From: Pelagibacteraceae bacterium AG-430-E20 | GTDB lineage: Bacteria; Pseudomonadota; Alphaproteobacteria; Pelagibacterales; Pelagibacteraceae | Length of the DNA: 64,000 nucleotides | Assembly (NCBI GenBank): GCA_003209915.1 | Contig: QCOF01000006.1 | Location: forward strand, 1-64,000 | Direction of reading: 5' to 3' | In this document: piece by piece, positions 8,489-17,173 of the stretch | Layout: each line of letters begins with the position of its first letter | Numbering within the stretch: the stretch's first letter is position 1 | Translations under genes and position numbers: made by a program | The notes under the pieces: model-generated | Databases searched by the model: none | What the model was told of the DNA's origin: nothing | Seen by the model: only the letters and a program-made list of their open reading frames with translations

Positions 8489-9757
8489 ATGAAAAAATTT
8501 ATTACATATTTTTTAAGTTTTGCAGTTATTATAATTATTTCAATTTCAATATATTACAAATTTAATAAAAGCTTAATTATTGATTATATTAAATTTAAAG
8601 CTCCAAAATCTGTATACGTTTTAGTAAAATTTATTAATAATAAAGATTTAAATATTAAGAGAAATTTAAATGACTATAACATTAAATTCCTTCCAGAAAC
8701 CCAGTTTATAGATTTAGATTTCAAAAAAAGTAAATTAAATTTTACGAGACAAGAAACAGGTTATTATGCAGGATTAAAAGGTAAACATTTTAGTTTTTAC
8801 TTAGATGCAAACGAAAAATATTTATTTGTCGCTGATTCAAACATGAACCTATATTACTCAAAAATTACAGATGTGATAAAACAAAAAAATAATTTTAAAA
8901 AAATAAATTCTTTAGGAATTATAAAGAATGCGTTTTCTAGAGATATAAAAATTTCCAAAAATGATATCTATATCTCGTTAACTTATAAAAATAGCGACAA
9001 GTGTTATTTTTATAAAATTTTTAAAGCAAAAATAATAAATTTACCTGATTTAAGCTTTAATGAAATTTTTTCATCAAAACAGTGCAATCCATCAAGTTAT
9101 ACGGGTGGGAGAATAGAAATATTAAATGATAATAAACAAAAAAAATTACTGTTAACAACTTACAATGCAGACAAAGATCATTTGGCACAAGAAGATAATT
9201 CTATATTTGGAAAAATTCTTATAATTGATGAGAACAATGGAGAATATGAAGTTTTTAGTAAAGGACATAGAAATTCAATTGGTTTACTTTTTGACGACGA
9301 AAATAATGTAATCTTAAATACAGAAAATGGACCTAGAGGTGGTGACGAAATTAATTTAATTTTAAGAGATAAAAATTATGGTTGGAATGTTTCGTCATAT
9401 GGAGATAACTACAAAAAAAAAAATTTATATATCGATACTCCTGATTTAAAATTTGATCACGAAAAGCTTGGTTTTCAGGAACCAATTTTTTCATTTGTAA
9501 GCTCAATAGGAATATCCCAAATAATAAAGATTGATGATAATTTTTCAAATTATTGGAACAATAACTTTTTAATTGGATCTTTAAATTCCAAACATTTATA
9601 CAGAGTAAAATTTGATAAAAGTTTTAATAAAATATTATATAGTGAAAAAATATTTATTGGAGAAAGAATTAGAGATCTAATTTATTTGAGTAAAGAAAAA
9701 ACTATTATATTGGCGATGGAAGAAACTGGCTCAATTGGGATAATGCAGAAAAAATAA
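8489..9757 (+). CDS. Membrane-anchored glucose/sorbosone dehydrogenase-like beta-propeller
   Basis: One N-terminal membrane anchor (residues about 4-23) is followed by a periplasmic domain. The strongest match is the region GHRNSIGLLF (near residue 259) and GPRGGDEINLI (near 281) followed by NYGWNVSSYGD. These are hallmark segments of the PQQ-dependent soluble glucose dehydrogenase/sorbosone dehydrogenase (GSDH) propeller, as in E. coli YliI. The N-terminal half is divergent. It directly abuts the O-antigen ligase gene, so it is probably co-expressed with it. Whether PQQ is used is unknown; a role in oxidising or binding the surface glycan is inference. Confidence 0.8.
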   Translation: MKKFITYFLSFAVIIIISISIYYKFNKSLIIDYIKFKAPKSVYVLVKFINNKDLNIKRNLNDYNIKFLPETQFIDLDFKKSKLNFTRQETGYYAGLKGKHFSFYLDANEKYLFVADSNMNLYYSKITDVIKQKNNFKKINSLGIIKNAFSRDIKISKNDIYISLTYKNSDKCYFYKIFKAKIINLPDLSFNEIFSSKQCNPSSYTGGRIEILNDNKQKKLLLTTYNADKDHLAQEDNSIFGKILIIDENNGEYEVFSKGHRNSIGLLFDDENNVILNTENGPRGGDEINLILRDKNYGWNVSSYGDNYKKKNLYIDTPDLKFDHEKLGFQEPIFSFVSSIGISQIIKIDDNFSNYWNNNFLIGSLNSKHLYRVKFDKSFNKILYSEKIFIGERIRDLIYLSKEKTIILAMEETGSIGIMQKK

Positions 9758-9765
9758 AAAATACT

Positions 9766-9789
9766 TAAATAATTAAATTTAATTATTTA
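9766..9789. repeat. 24-bp perfect palindrome in intergenic gap
   Basis: The 12-nt arm starting TAAATAATTA is followed immediately by its exact reverse complement, with no loop. It sits just after the beta-propeller gene and 41 nt before the carbamoyltransferase start. It is AT-only and lacks a G/C-rich stem, so it is a poor intrinsic terminator; it could be an operator or chance in AT-rich DNA. Confidence 0.4.
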
Positions 9790-9829
9790 TAAAATGATTA
9801 TAAATTTGTAAAACTTTAATACCAAAAAA

Positions 9830-11578
9830 TTGATAATACTCGGAATAAATTCATATCATGCTAACTCATCTGCTGCATTATTGGTAGATGGTAAGATAGT
9901 TTTTGCGATAGAAGAAGAACGTTTAAATAGGATTAAGAATTCAGGAGGATTTCCTTACTTATCAATTTTAGAGTGTCTAAAATATAAAAAAATAAATTTA
10001 AACGATATAAATTTTATTGCGATTAATACAAATCCTAAAAAATTTTTACTTAAAAAAATTACGTTTGGTTTAAAAAATTTAATTAGTTATAAAAATTTAA
10101 AATATAAAGTCTTAGATATTAACAGAAAACTTTCTATATATGATGAAATTAATAATTTACAAAATTTTGGAAAATTTAATGGCAATATTATAAATGTAGA
10201 ACATCATAAAACACATATTGCATCATCATTTTACGTTTCAAAATTTAAAGATGCTGTAGGCGTATCTGTAGATGGGTCAGGTGATTTCACAACGACCTCA
10301 AGGGCTAATTGCTATGATACAAATATTGAAATTAATGATAGAGTGCATTATCCACACTCTTTAGGCATATTTTATACTGCGATAACCAATTTTTTAGGCT
10401 TCAATACATTTGGGGAGGAGTACAAAGTAATGGCTCTAGCAGCATTAGGCAAACCAGAATTAGATAAAAAATTATCAGAAACGATTTTTTTTTATGATAA
10501 TGGTCAATTTAAATTAAATTTGAAATATTTTTTACATCACAAAAATATAAATACTTTCTCAACCATAGACAATAAGATCATTATTAATAATTTAATTGAT
10601 GAAATTAAATTCAGCGAATTAATAGGATTCAAAAAACGAAATAGGAATCATCAACTTGAGCAGAAGCATTTTAATTTAGCATATTCATTACAAAGTTTGT
10701 TCGAAAGAGCATATCTAAATTATATAAGTGCTGCCGCAGATGAATCTTCTTCTCAAAATTTATGTCTTGCTGGTGGTTGTGCAATGAATTCTGTTGCAAA
10801 TGGAAAAATAATTGAAAAAACAAAATTTAAAAATATATATCTCCAGCCAGCGGCTTATGATGCTGGTGGTGCTATTGGTGCTGCTCTTTCTGTATATTAC
10901 GAAAAAAACAAAATTAGAAAATTTGAGGATTTTAATCTTTACTTAGGACCAAAATATACAAATGACTATATAAAGAAAGCTATTCAAGAAAATGAAAGTA
11001 ATTTTACAGAAAAAAATATAAAAGTAGAAAATTTAATTGATAAAGAAGAGGAACTACTTGTAAAAATTGTTAGTTATTTAACAGAAAAAAAAATTATTGG
11101 TATTTTTAAGGGAAAAGTGGAGTGGGGCGCAAGAGCTTTAGGAAATAGATCAATAGTAGCGGACCCCAGAGGAAATGAAATTAAAAATATTCTGAATTCG
11201 AAAATTAAAAGACGAGAGTCATTTAGACCTTTTGCTCCAATAATTTTATATGAACATTTAAAAAATTGGTTTGAATTAGAAAGAGAAATTTCAACAATGA
11301 TGGAAGTTCACAAAGTTAAAAAAGAGAAAAGTACTTTTATACCAGCTGTAGTTCACATTGATCAAAGTTGTAGACTACAGACCTTAAATAAACATGATAA
11401 CCCATTTATGCATAAATTAATAAGTTTATTTTATAAAAAAACTAATGTGCCAATTTTACTTAATACGTCATTTAATGAAAATGAACCAATAGTATGCAAA
11501 CCAGAAGAGGCTATAAAAACTTTTTTACGAACAGAAATGGATATTTTATTATTAGAGGATTATTTACTTATTAGATAA
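9830..11578 (+). CDS. NodU/CmcH-family O-carbamoyltransferase
   Basis: Full-length (582 aa) carbamoyltransferase. The N-terminal Kae1-like domain shows ILGINSYHANSSAALL, AIEEERLNRIKNSGGFP, VEHHKTHIASSF and GVSVDGSGD. Mid-protein is LAGGCAMNSVANGK near residue 314, and the C-terminal YrdC-like domain has WGARALGNRSIVADPR, FRPFAPIIL and LLNTSFNENEPIV. The family uses carbamoyl phosphate and ATP to place a carbamoyl group on a hydroxyl of a sugar or secondary metabolite. The start is TTG with no ATG nearby. In this setting it probably carbamoylates a sugar of the surface glycan (inference). Confidence 0.9.
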   Translation: MIILGINSYHANSSAALLVDGKIVFAIEEERLNRIKNSGGFPYLSILECLKYKKINLNDINFIAINTNPKKFLLKKITFGLKNLISYKNLKYKVLDINRKLSIYDEINNLQNFGKFNGNIINVEHHKTHIASSFYVSKFKDAVGVSVDGSGDFTTTSRANCYDTNIEINDRVHYPHSLGIFYTAITNFLGFNTFGEEYKVMALAALGKPELDKKLSETIFFYDNGQFKLNLKYFLHHKNINTFSTIDNKIIINNLIDEIKFSELIGFKKRNRNHQLEQKHFNLAYSLQSLFERAYLNYISAAADESSSQNLCLAGGCAMNSVANGKIIEKTKFKNIYLQPAAYDAGGAIGAALSVYYEKNKIRKFEDFNLYLGPKYTNDYIKKAIQENESNFTEKNIKVENLIDKEEELLVKIVSYLTEKKIIGIFKGKVEWGARALGNRSIVADPRGNEIKNILNSKIKRRESFRPFAPIILYEHLKNWFELEREISTMMEVHKVKKEKSTFIPAVVHIDQSCRLQTLNKHDNPFMHKLISLFYKKTNVPILLNTSFNENEPIVCKPEEAIKTFLRTEMDILLLEDYLLIR

Positions 11579-11590
11579 TTATATTCAATT

Positions 11591-13318
11591 TCAAAAAATA
11601 CTTGGAATAATTATATAATAACTTAATTTATTCTTTACTTTTATTTGTTTAGTTACTTCTTCAAAATGAGTACAAGGACCTTTTGAATACATACACAGCC
11701 TATATTTAGGATTATAAATTTTAAAATCATTTAAGAACAATATTTCAGAATTATTTTGCTCAAGATTTGTTTCATCGTAAGCATAAATATTTGGCCATGG
11801 ATAATCATTATAAGTAAAGTTATATTTTTTTACTATTCTATTTAAATTATTTAGAACTACAAAAATTATAGATATTAATAGAATATATTTTAATTTTTTA
11901 AGAATTTCCTCAATTCTACTTACGTAAAAAAATTTGTATATAGCGAAACTGGCAAGCAATATTATAGCACTTACTATGAAAGAATATCCGTATCTGTAAA
12001 GTGGAAATTTTAGAAACCATAAAATACATCCAATTAAGTTAATTGAAAAACAAACATAAAAAATTTTATTAATTAAATTATTTTTATCTTTTATTCTTTT
12101 TATGGAAGATCTATTTTTTTCAGTTTTGTATAAAATAATCAATATTATAAAAATTATTGAAATAAGAGGAAGTAATTTTACAATTAAGTACTTAAAATGC
12201 TTATTTAACCATGTAGGTAACCAAGTAAAATTTTTGTTAAATTCATTTTTACTAACCTTAGGATTTTTTAAATCAGCCCAGCCTTTTGACGCAACCTCGC
12301 TTTCAATTCCTCTCCTCTCAGGATTAGCGTGCATTTCTTTTTTAATTGCACTCCAGGAAAGATTATCAAAACACAAGGTATTTATGGGATAAATAATACA
12401 AGAACTGACTAAAACATTTTTTATAAATAAACTTAATAAAAAAATTATTAAGATAGAGTTTTTAAAATTATATAAAAAATTATATTTTTTGAAATAAATG
12501 ATAAAAAAAATTGGGAATAAGAAAGAAGTAAAAAGAAAAACTTTGTTAGCAAATGCAAAAATACAAAACAGGCTTAAATAAAAAAAATTTATATATTTTT
12601 GTTTATTAAAATAAATTTGATCCAAAAAAATTGATAATACTAAAAAATAAAAAAGGTGACCAATTACATCATTGCCGATATCGTTATATCTACTATTTTT
12701 TAATAAAATGAAAACAGTAGTTAAGAAGAAAAAAACTAAAAAGAAATAATTATTTTTTTTTTTTAAAAAGGTTTTAATAAAAAATAATATTACAGTAGAT
12801 AAAATAATAGATATTGGCAAGGTAATACCTTTAGTCGAGAATAAAGAATTGTTAAATATTGCTGAAGTGTATTGAATTATAGATGTATGTCCAAATCTGA
12901 AGTGAACATTTGAAATTCCAATAATTGTTTTATATTCATTTAAAATAGAAATATAAGGCAAATGATATAGTCCAGCATCTGGACTATAACTGTGATCTAA
13001 TAATATAATTAAAAATGAAACTGATCCAATTAAAAATATAATTTTCATATAAGAGAATAAATTTCTCTCTTCAGCTTGATAAATTTTGATTAATGCAAAA
13101 AATGATATTAGTAAGATTATATTATTTAAAGTCGTATTTAGTGGAAAAAAAAAATTAAGTATTAATGCAGCAAAACTTAAATAAATAATTCCAGACAAAA
13201 CATCAAAAATTATATTTTTTTCGCCTTTCAGATCTTTAAATATGAATAAATTGATTAATCTTCCAATAGCCAAAAAAATTGCCACTGAAATCAAATTTGA
13301 TATATAAAGAAAGACCAT
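11591..13318 (-). CDS. Multi-pass membrane protein, GT-C-like (unknown function)
   Basis: A 575-residue polytopic membrane protein with at least ten hydrophobic segments and a soluble C-terminal tail of about 90 residues. A periplasmic-loop stretch near residue 110 (DHSYSPDAGLYHLPY, then SNVHFRFGHTS) is reminiscent of the first loop of GT-C transferases, where acidic residues bind the lipid-linked donor, and of the LIC_10190-type membrane family. Its ATG and the ATG of the divergent Dpm1-like gene share the palindrome CATATG, leaving no intergenic DNA. The pairing suggests that it uses the lipid-phosphate sugar made by that neighbour. I do not recognise a precise family. Confidence 0.65.
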   Translation of the reverse strand: MVFLYISNLISVAIFLAIGRLINLFIFKDLKGEKNIIFDVLSGIIYLSFAALILNFFFPLNTTLNNIILLISFFALIKIYQAEERNLFSYMKIIFLIGSVSFLIILLDHSYSPDAGLYHLPYISILNEYKTIIGISNVHFRFGHTSIIQYTSAIFNNSLFSTKGITLPISIILSTVILFFIKTFLKKKNNYFFLVFFFLTTVFILLKNSRYNDIGNDVIGHLFYFLVLSIFLDQIYFNKQKYINFFYLSLFCIFAFANKVFLFTSFLFPIFFIIYFKKYNFLYNFKNSILIIFLLSLFIKNVLVSSCIIYPINTLCFDNLSWSAIKKEMHANPERRGIESEVASKGWADLKNPKVSKNEFNKNFTWLPTWLNKHFKYLIVKLLPLISIIFIILIILYKTEKNRSSIKRIKDKNNLINKIFYVCFSINLIGCILWFLKFPLYRYGYSFIVSAIILLASFAIYKFFYVSRIEEILKKLKYILLISIIFVVLNNLNRIVKKYNFTYNDYPWPNIYAYDETNLEQNNSEILFLNDFKIYNPKYRLCMYSKGPCTHFEEVTKQIKVKNKLSYYIIIPSIF

Positions 13319-14014
13319 ATGAAATTGACAATTATTATACCTTGTTACAATGAAAAAAACACAATCAAAAAGTTAATAGATAAAATAATAAATTTAAATT
13401 TATCAAAACAGATAATTTTAGTAGATGATTTTTCTACAGATGGTTCTAGAGAAATAATTAAGATGTTCAAGAATAGAATAGATAAAATAATTTACCACAA
13501 TAAAAATATGGGTAAGGGAGCAGCAATTAAATCAACTTTTAACTTCATATTGGGTGACTTTGTTGTAATACAAGATGCTGACCTAGAATATAATCCTGAT
13601 GATTTGGTTAAAATGTATAATTTAATGCTTTCTATGAAGCATGATGTACTCTACGGGTCAAGAGTTCTAGGTAAAAATAGATACAAGGATAATAAAGGTT
13701 TTACATCAATTTTTAGAATTTTTGCAAATCATTTTTTGACAGAAATTTCAAACTTGATTAATAAACAAAAATTAACTGATGCACATACTTGTTACAAAAT
13801 GTTCAAAACTGCTATTTTTAAAAAGATCAATCTTAAGGAAAATGATTTTTCATTTTGTCCTGAAGTTACAACCAAATTGTCAAATTTTAAAATACCAATT
13901 GATGAAGTGGCAATATCTTACAAAGGTAGGTCTTATGAAGAAGGTAAAAAGATATCATTTAAAGATGCCTTGAAAGCCATTTATGTGATATTTAAATATT
14001 CTATTTATAAATGA
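13319..14014 (+). CDS. Dpm1-like polyprenyl-phosphate glycosyltransferase
   Basis: A short, membrane-tail-free GT2 of the dolichol/undecaprenyl-phosphate mannose synthase type. Motifs: LTIIIPCYNEKNTI, LVDDFSTDGS, GKGAAIKS, the metal-binding QDADLEYNPDDL near residue 82 and YGSRVLG. The ending GRSYEEGKKISFKDALKAIY is typical of the subgroup. It likely charges polyprenyl phosphate with a sugar for a GT-C partner. It opens a three-gene operon with gmd and fcl (ATGA overlaps), and its start codon touches that of the divergent membrane protein. Related to the protein at 27319-28029. Confidence 0.87.
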   Translation: MKLTIIIPCYNEKNTIKKLIDKIINLNLSKQIILVDDFSTDGSREIIKMFKNRIDKIIYHNKNMGKGAAIKSTFNFILGDFVVIQDADLEYNPDDLVKMYNLMLSMKHDVLYGSRVLGKNRYKDNKGFTSIFRIFANHFLTEISNLINKQKLTDAHTCYKMFKTAIFKKINLKENDFSFCPEVTTKLSNFKIPIDEVAISYKGRSYEEGKKISFKDALKAIYVIFKYSIYK

Positions 14015-15051
14015 AAAAAAAAAATAAAACTGCTCTTATATTTGGTGTAACAGGACAAGACGGAGCATATCTATCAAAATTTCTTCTAAAAAAAAATTAT
14101 GTAGTTCATGGTGTAAAAAGGAGACATTCATCAATCAATACTTATAGAATAGATGATATATATAGAGATCAATTTGGAAAGAAAAAGAATTTTCAATTGC
14201 ATTATGGAGATGTAACAGACTCTTTATCAATACATAATATCATAAAAAAAGTAAAACCAAATGAAATCTATAATCTTGCAGCTCAATCACATGTTGCTGT
14301 GTCATTTGAGCTTCCTGAGTATACTACAAATGCTGACGCTTTAGGCACACTAAGAATTTTAGAAACAATAGTAAAAATAGATAAAAATATAAAATTTTAT
14401 CAAGCGGGAAGTTCTGAAATGTTTGGTAAAGTTGTTGAGAGTCCACAAAATGAAAAAACTCCATTTTATCCGAGAAGTCCGTATGGAGCAGCTAAATTAT
14501 ATTCTCACTGGATAACAATAAACTATAGAGAAGCTTATAAATTATTTGCTTGTAATGGAATATTATTTAATCATGAAAGTCCATTAAGAGGAGAAACTTT
14601 TGTAACAAAAAAAATTGTCAGTGGCTTATGTAGAATAAAAAATGGCAATCAAAAGAAATTATATCTAGGTAATCTTTATGCAAAAAGAGATTGGGGACAT
14701 GCAGAAGATTATGTTGAAGCAATGTGGAAAATTCTTCAACATAATATGGCTGACGACTTTGTAATATCCACAGGAAAGCAATATTCGATAAAACAATTTA
14801 TAAATATGGTAGCCAAACAATTAAGTATGAAATTAAAATGGAAAGGAGCCGGCATAAATGAAAAAGCATACGATGAGAATAAAAATTGTGTAATTGAATG
14901 TAATATTAAATATTTTCGTAAATCTGAAGTTGACACTTTACAAGGAGATTATTCAAAAGCTAAAAAAATATTAAAATGGAAACCTAAACATAATATTAAT
15001 TCATTAATTAAAGACATGGTAGATCATGAGCTAAATTTATTATTTAAATGA
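14011..15051 (+). CDS. gmd: GDP-mannose 4,6-dehydratase
   Basis: An extended SDR converting GDP-D-mannose to GDP-4-keto-6-deoxymannose, first step to GDP-L-fucose. Evidence: cofactor motif GVTGQDGAYL at residues 12-21, the GMD-specific VHGVKRRHSSINTYRID, the active-site YGAAK near residue 157, NHESPLRGETFVTKKI and YAKRDWGHAEDYVEAMW. Length 346 matches the family (about 345-370). It overlaps the preceding gene and fcl by 4 bp each, so the three are translationally coupled. This shows that fucose (or a derived 6-deoxyhexose) is a component of the glycan, assuming GDP-mannose is made elsewhere. Confidence 0.96.
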   Translation: MKKKNKTALIFGVTGQDGAYLSKFLLKKNYVVHGVKRRHSSINTYRIDDIYRDQFGKKKNFQLHYGDVTDSLSIHNIIKKVKPNEIYNLAAQSHVAVSFELPEYTTNADALGTLRILETIVKIDKNIKFYQAGSSEMFGKVVESPQNEKTPFYPRSPYGAAKLYSHWITINYREAYKLFACNGILFNHESPLRGETFVTKKIVSGLCRIKNGNQKKLYLGNLYAKRDWGHAEDYVEAMWKILQHNMADDFVISTGKQYSIKQFINMVAKQLSMKLKWKGAGINEKAYDENKNCVIECNIKYFRKSEVDTLQGDYSKAKKILKWKPKHNINSLIKDMVDHELNLLFK

Positions 15052-15980
15052 TTACAAAAAATTCTAAAATATTTTTAGCAGGTCACAAAGGCTTGATTGG
15101 ATCTGCTATCCTAAGAAAACTAAGAAGATTAAAGTATAAAAAAATTTTTACTATTGAAAGAGCTAAATTAGATTTACGTGATCAAAAAAAAGTTAATGAA
15201 TATCTTAGAAAAATTAGACCTGATGGAGTTATAATAGCTGCTGCAAAAGTTGGAGGAATAAAAGCAAACAATGAACTAAGGGCAAATTTTATATTTGATA
15301 ACCTATCAATACAAAACAATATAATAGATGGTAGTTACAGAGCAGGTGTCAAAAATTTAATTTTTCTGGGGTCTAGCTGTGTTTATCCTAAAAATTGTAA
15401 GAAACCAATCAAAGAAAAATACCTTTTATCTAATTACTTAGAGAAAACCAATGAACCATATGCTATCGCAAAGATAGCAGGCATAAGTTTGACTCAAAGT
15501 TATAATTTTCAATACAATTTAAACTACAAATGTTTAATGCCTTGTAATTCTTATGGTATTAACGATAATTATGAAACTAATAGCTCACATTTTTTTCCAG
15601 CTTTGATAAGAAAATTAATAGAGTCCAAGCGTTATAATAAAGATCATATTAAAATCTGGGGATCTGGAAAACCTTTAAGAGAATTAATATATTCCGACGA
15701 TATAGCTGATGCATGTGTATTTTTTTTAAAAAAAAAAACTAAAGAAACATTAATTAATATTGGAACAGGTCATGAAAAATCTATTACAAATTATGCAAAA
15801 TTTATAATGAAAAACTTAAAAATTAAAAAAAAAATAATTTATGAAAAAAAAAAATTAGAGGGTACTTATAGTAAGCTATTGGATGTTTCTCTTGCAAAAA
15901 AATATGGTTGGAAATACAAAACTTCATTAGAGATTGGTTTATCACATACTATCAACGATTTTTTAAAAAAAAATAGTTAA
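15048..15980 (+). CDS. fcl: GDP-L-fucose synthase
   Basis: Bifunctional 3,5-epimerase/4-reductase that turns GDP-4-keto-6-deoxymannose into GDP-L-fucose. The N-terminus has FLAGHKGLIGSAI, then AAAKVGGIKANN, the family signature GSSCVYPKNCKKPIKE and the active-site Tyr/Lys in YAIAK near residue 138. GKPLRELIYSDDIADAC follows in the substrate domain. The 310-residue length is normal. It overlaps gmd by 4 bp (ATGA) and is the last protein gene before the 5S rRNA promoter. A run of A (about 10) occurs in the coding sequence near 15730. Confidence 0.95.
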   Translation: MITKNSKIFLAGHKGLIGSAILRKLRRLKYKKIFTIERAKLDLRDQKKVNEYLRKIRPDGVIIAAAKVGGIKANNELRANFIFDNLSIQNNIIDGSYRAGVKNLIFLGSSCVYPKNCKKPIKEKYLLSNYLEKTNEPYAIAKIAGISLTQSYNFQYNLNYKCLMPCNSYGINDNYETNSSHFFPALIRKLIESKRYNKDHIKIWGSGKPLRELIYSDDIADACVFFLKKKTKETLINIGTGHEKSITNYAKFIMKNLKIKKKIIYEKKKLEGTYSKLLDVSLAKKYGWKYKTSLEIGLSHTINDFLKKNS

Positions 15981-16001
15981 AAAATTGAGAGTATATATTA
16001 A

Positions 16002-16029
16002 TTGACAACTTTAAATTCTATTATATAAA
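16002..16029 (+). promoter_or_regulatory. Sigma-70 promoter of the orphan 5S rRNA
   Basis: A perfect -35 hexamer TTGACA (16002-16007) is followed after 16 nt by TATAAA (16024-16029). The expected transcription start, about 7 nt downstream, coincides with the 5' end of 5S rRNA at 16036. A separate promoter is expected because no 23S gene lies upstream. Confidence 0.7.
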
Positions 16030-16035
16030 TCTGGA

Positions 16036-16151
16036 GCCTAGTGACTATTGCGAAAGAGTAATACCCGATCCCATTCCGAACTCGGAAGTCAAGACTTTCT
16101 GCGCCAATGGTACTTTGTCTTAAGACACGGAAGAGTAGGACGTTGCTAGGC
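16036..16151 (+). rRNA. rrf: 5S ribosomal RNA
   Basis: The ends pair as helix I (GCCTAG at 16036-16041 with CTAGGC at 16146-16151). Inside are the universally conserved 5S segments CCCGATCCCATTCCG and GAACTCGGAAGT, and a plausible helix IV/V. Length about 116 nt is normal. There is no 16S, 23S or tRNA gene next to it: upstream is fcl and downstream an epimerase gene starting 9 nt later. No intrinsic terminator follows, so transcription probably continues into the downstream genes. Exact ends may differ by a few nucleotides. Confidence 0.95.
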
Positions 16152-16160
16152 ACAAACCAA

Positions 16161-17048
16161 ATGAAAAATCTTGTAATCGTAACTGGGGGAGCAGGTTTTG
16201 TAGGCTCTAATTTAATTGAAATGCTAATTAAAAAAACAAGTTTTAAAATTACTAGTTTAGATAATTACTCCTCAGGCAGTGAAAAAAATCATATACCAAA
16301 TAATAGAGTTAATTATGTAAAAGGTGAAACATCAAATATTAATAAAATATTTGAAAATAAAAAAAAAAATATAAAAGCTATTTTTCATTTTGGAGAATTC
16401 TCGAGAATTTTTCAAAGTTTCAAAAAATTTGATAAATGTTATGAATCAAATAGTATAGGGTCAAAGGCAGTGTTTAAGTTTTGTTTAGACAATAAAATAA
16501 AACTTATTTATTCAGCAACATCTGCAAGTTTTGGAAATAATGGTAATGATAAAAATCTTTCTCCATATGCATTTACCAAATCGAAAAATTTAGAATTATT
16601 GGAAAATTTAAAAAAATGGTTTAATTTTAAATTTGAGGTTATATTTTTCTATAATGTATATGGCCCAAGACAAATCAAAGTTGGCGACATGGCAACCGTC
16701 ATTGGAATATTTGAGTATCAGTATTTAAAAAAAAAACCACTTAGTGTGGTCAGACCAGGTAATCAAACCAGAAGATTTACTCATATTTATGATACTGTTA
16801 AAATTTGTTATGATGCTTTTAAGGCTGATAAATGTAAATATTACAGCATTAGCCATAGATCCTCATATTCAATATTAGAGGTTGCAAAATTGTTTAGAAG
16901 CAAAATTGTTTTTCTAAAACCCAGATTAGGTGAAAGATATGCCTCAGCTTTAACTAAAATAACTCATAATAACAAAATTATTCAAAAATATGGAAAATTA
17001 GAATTGAAAGATTACATATCTTCCTTTACTAAGTCTCATAAAATATGA
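16161..17048 (+). CDS. NAD-dependent nucleotide-sugar epimerase/dehydratase
   Basis: Extended SDR, GalE-like. Starting at ATG 16161 the protein opens with [20 protein letters not shown], the standard TGGAGFxGS cofactor loop. It continues with SLDNYSSG, the Ser/Thr in ATSASFG, the active-site [15 protein letters not shown] and [15 protein letters not shown]. An in-frame upstream start at 16107 would lie inside the 5S gene and is rejected. At 295 residues it is slightly short of the usual 310-340. Its start codon is only 9 nt from the mature 5S 3' end with no ribosome binding site, and its TGA overlaps the rpmJ ATG. It probably makes a sugar nucleotide for the flanking glycan genes. Confidence 0.88.
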   Translation: MKNLVIVTGGAGFVGSNLIEMLIKKTSFKITSLDNYSSGSEKNHIPNNRVNYVKGETSNINKIFENKKKNIKAIFHFGEFSRIFQSFKKFDKCYESNSIGSKAVFKFCLDNKIKLIYSATSASFGNNGNDKNLSPYAFTKSKNLELLENLKKWFNFKFEVIFFYNVYGPRQIKVGDMATVIGIFEYQYLKKKPLSVVRPGNQTRRFTHIYDTVKICYDAFKADKCKYYSISHRSSYSILEVAKLFRSKIVFLKPRLGERYASALTKITHNNKIIQKYGKLELKDYISSFTKSHKI

Positions 17049-17170
17049 AAATAAAAAGTTCATTAAAGTCAATTAAAAAAAGAGACCTAAATTCTAAACT
17101 TGTAAGAAGAAGAGGTAGAATTTACGTAATCAATAAAATAAATCCAAAGTTTAAAGCAAGACAAAAGTAA
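17045..17170 (+). CDS. rpmJ: 50S ribosomal protein L36 (bL36)
   Basis: A 41-residue basic protein beginning [13 protein letters not shown] and containing [12 protein letters not shown] and NPKFKARQK. This is the alphaproteobacterial bL36 pattern, of the zinc-ligand-poor type (no Cys visible). The ATG overlaps the epimerase TGA by 4 bp. It joins the large subunit near 23S domains II/V. Co-transcription behind 5S rRNA and a variable sugar gene is unusual for an r-protein. Confidence 0.93.
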   Translation: MKIKSSLKSIKKRDLNSKLVRRRGRIYVINKINPKFKARQK

Positions 17171-17173
17171 TTT

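Noticed and set aside
16107-16160. Possible N-terminal extension of the epimerase starting at 16107.
   Set aside because: This part lies within the 5S rRNA gene; the conserved TGGAGFVGS start fits ATG 16161 without it.
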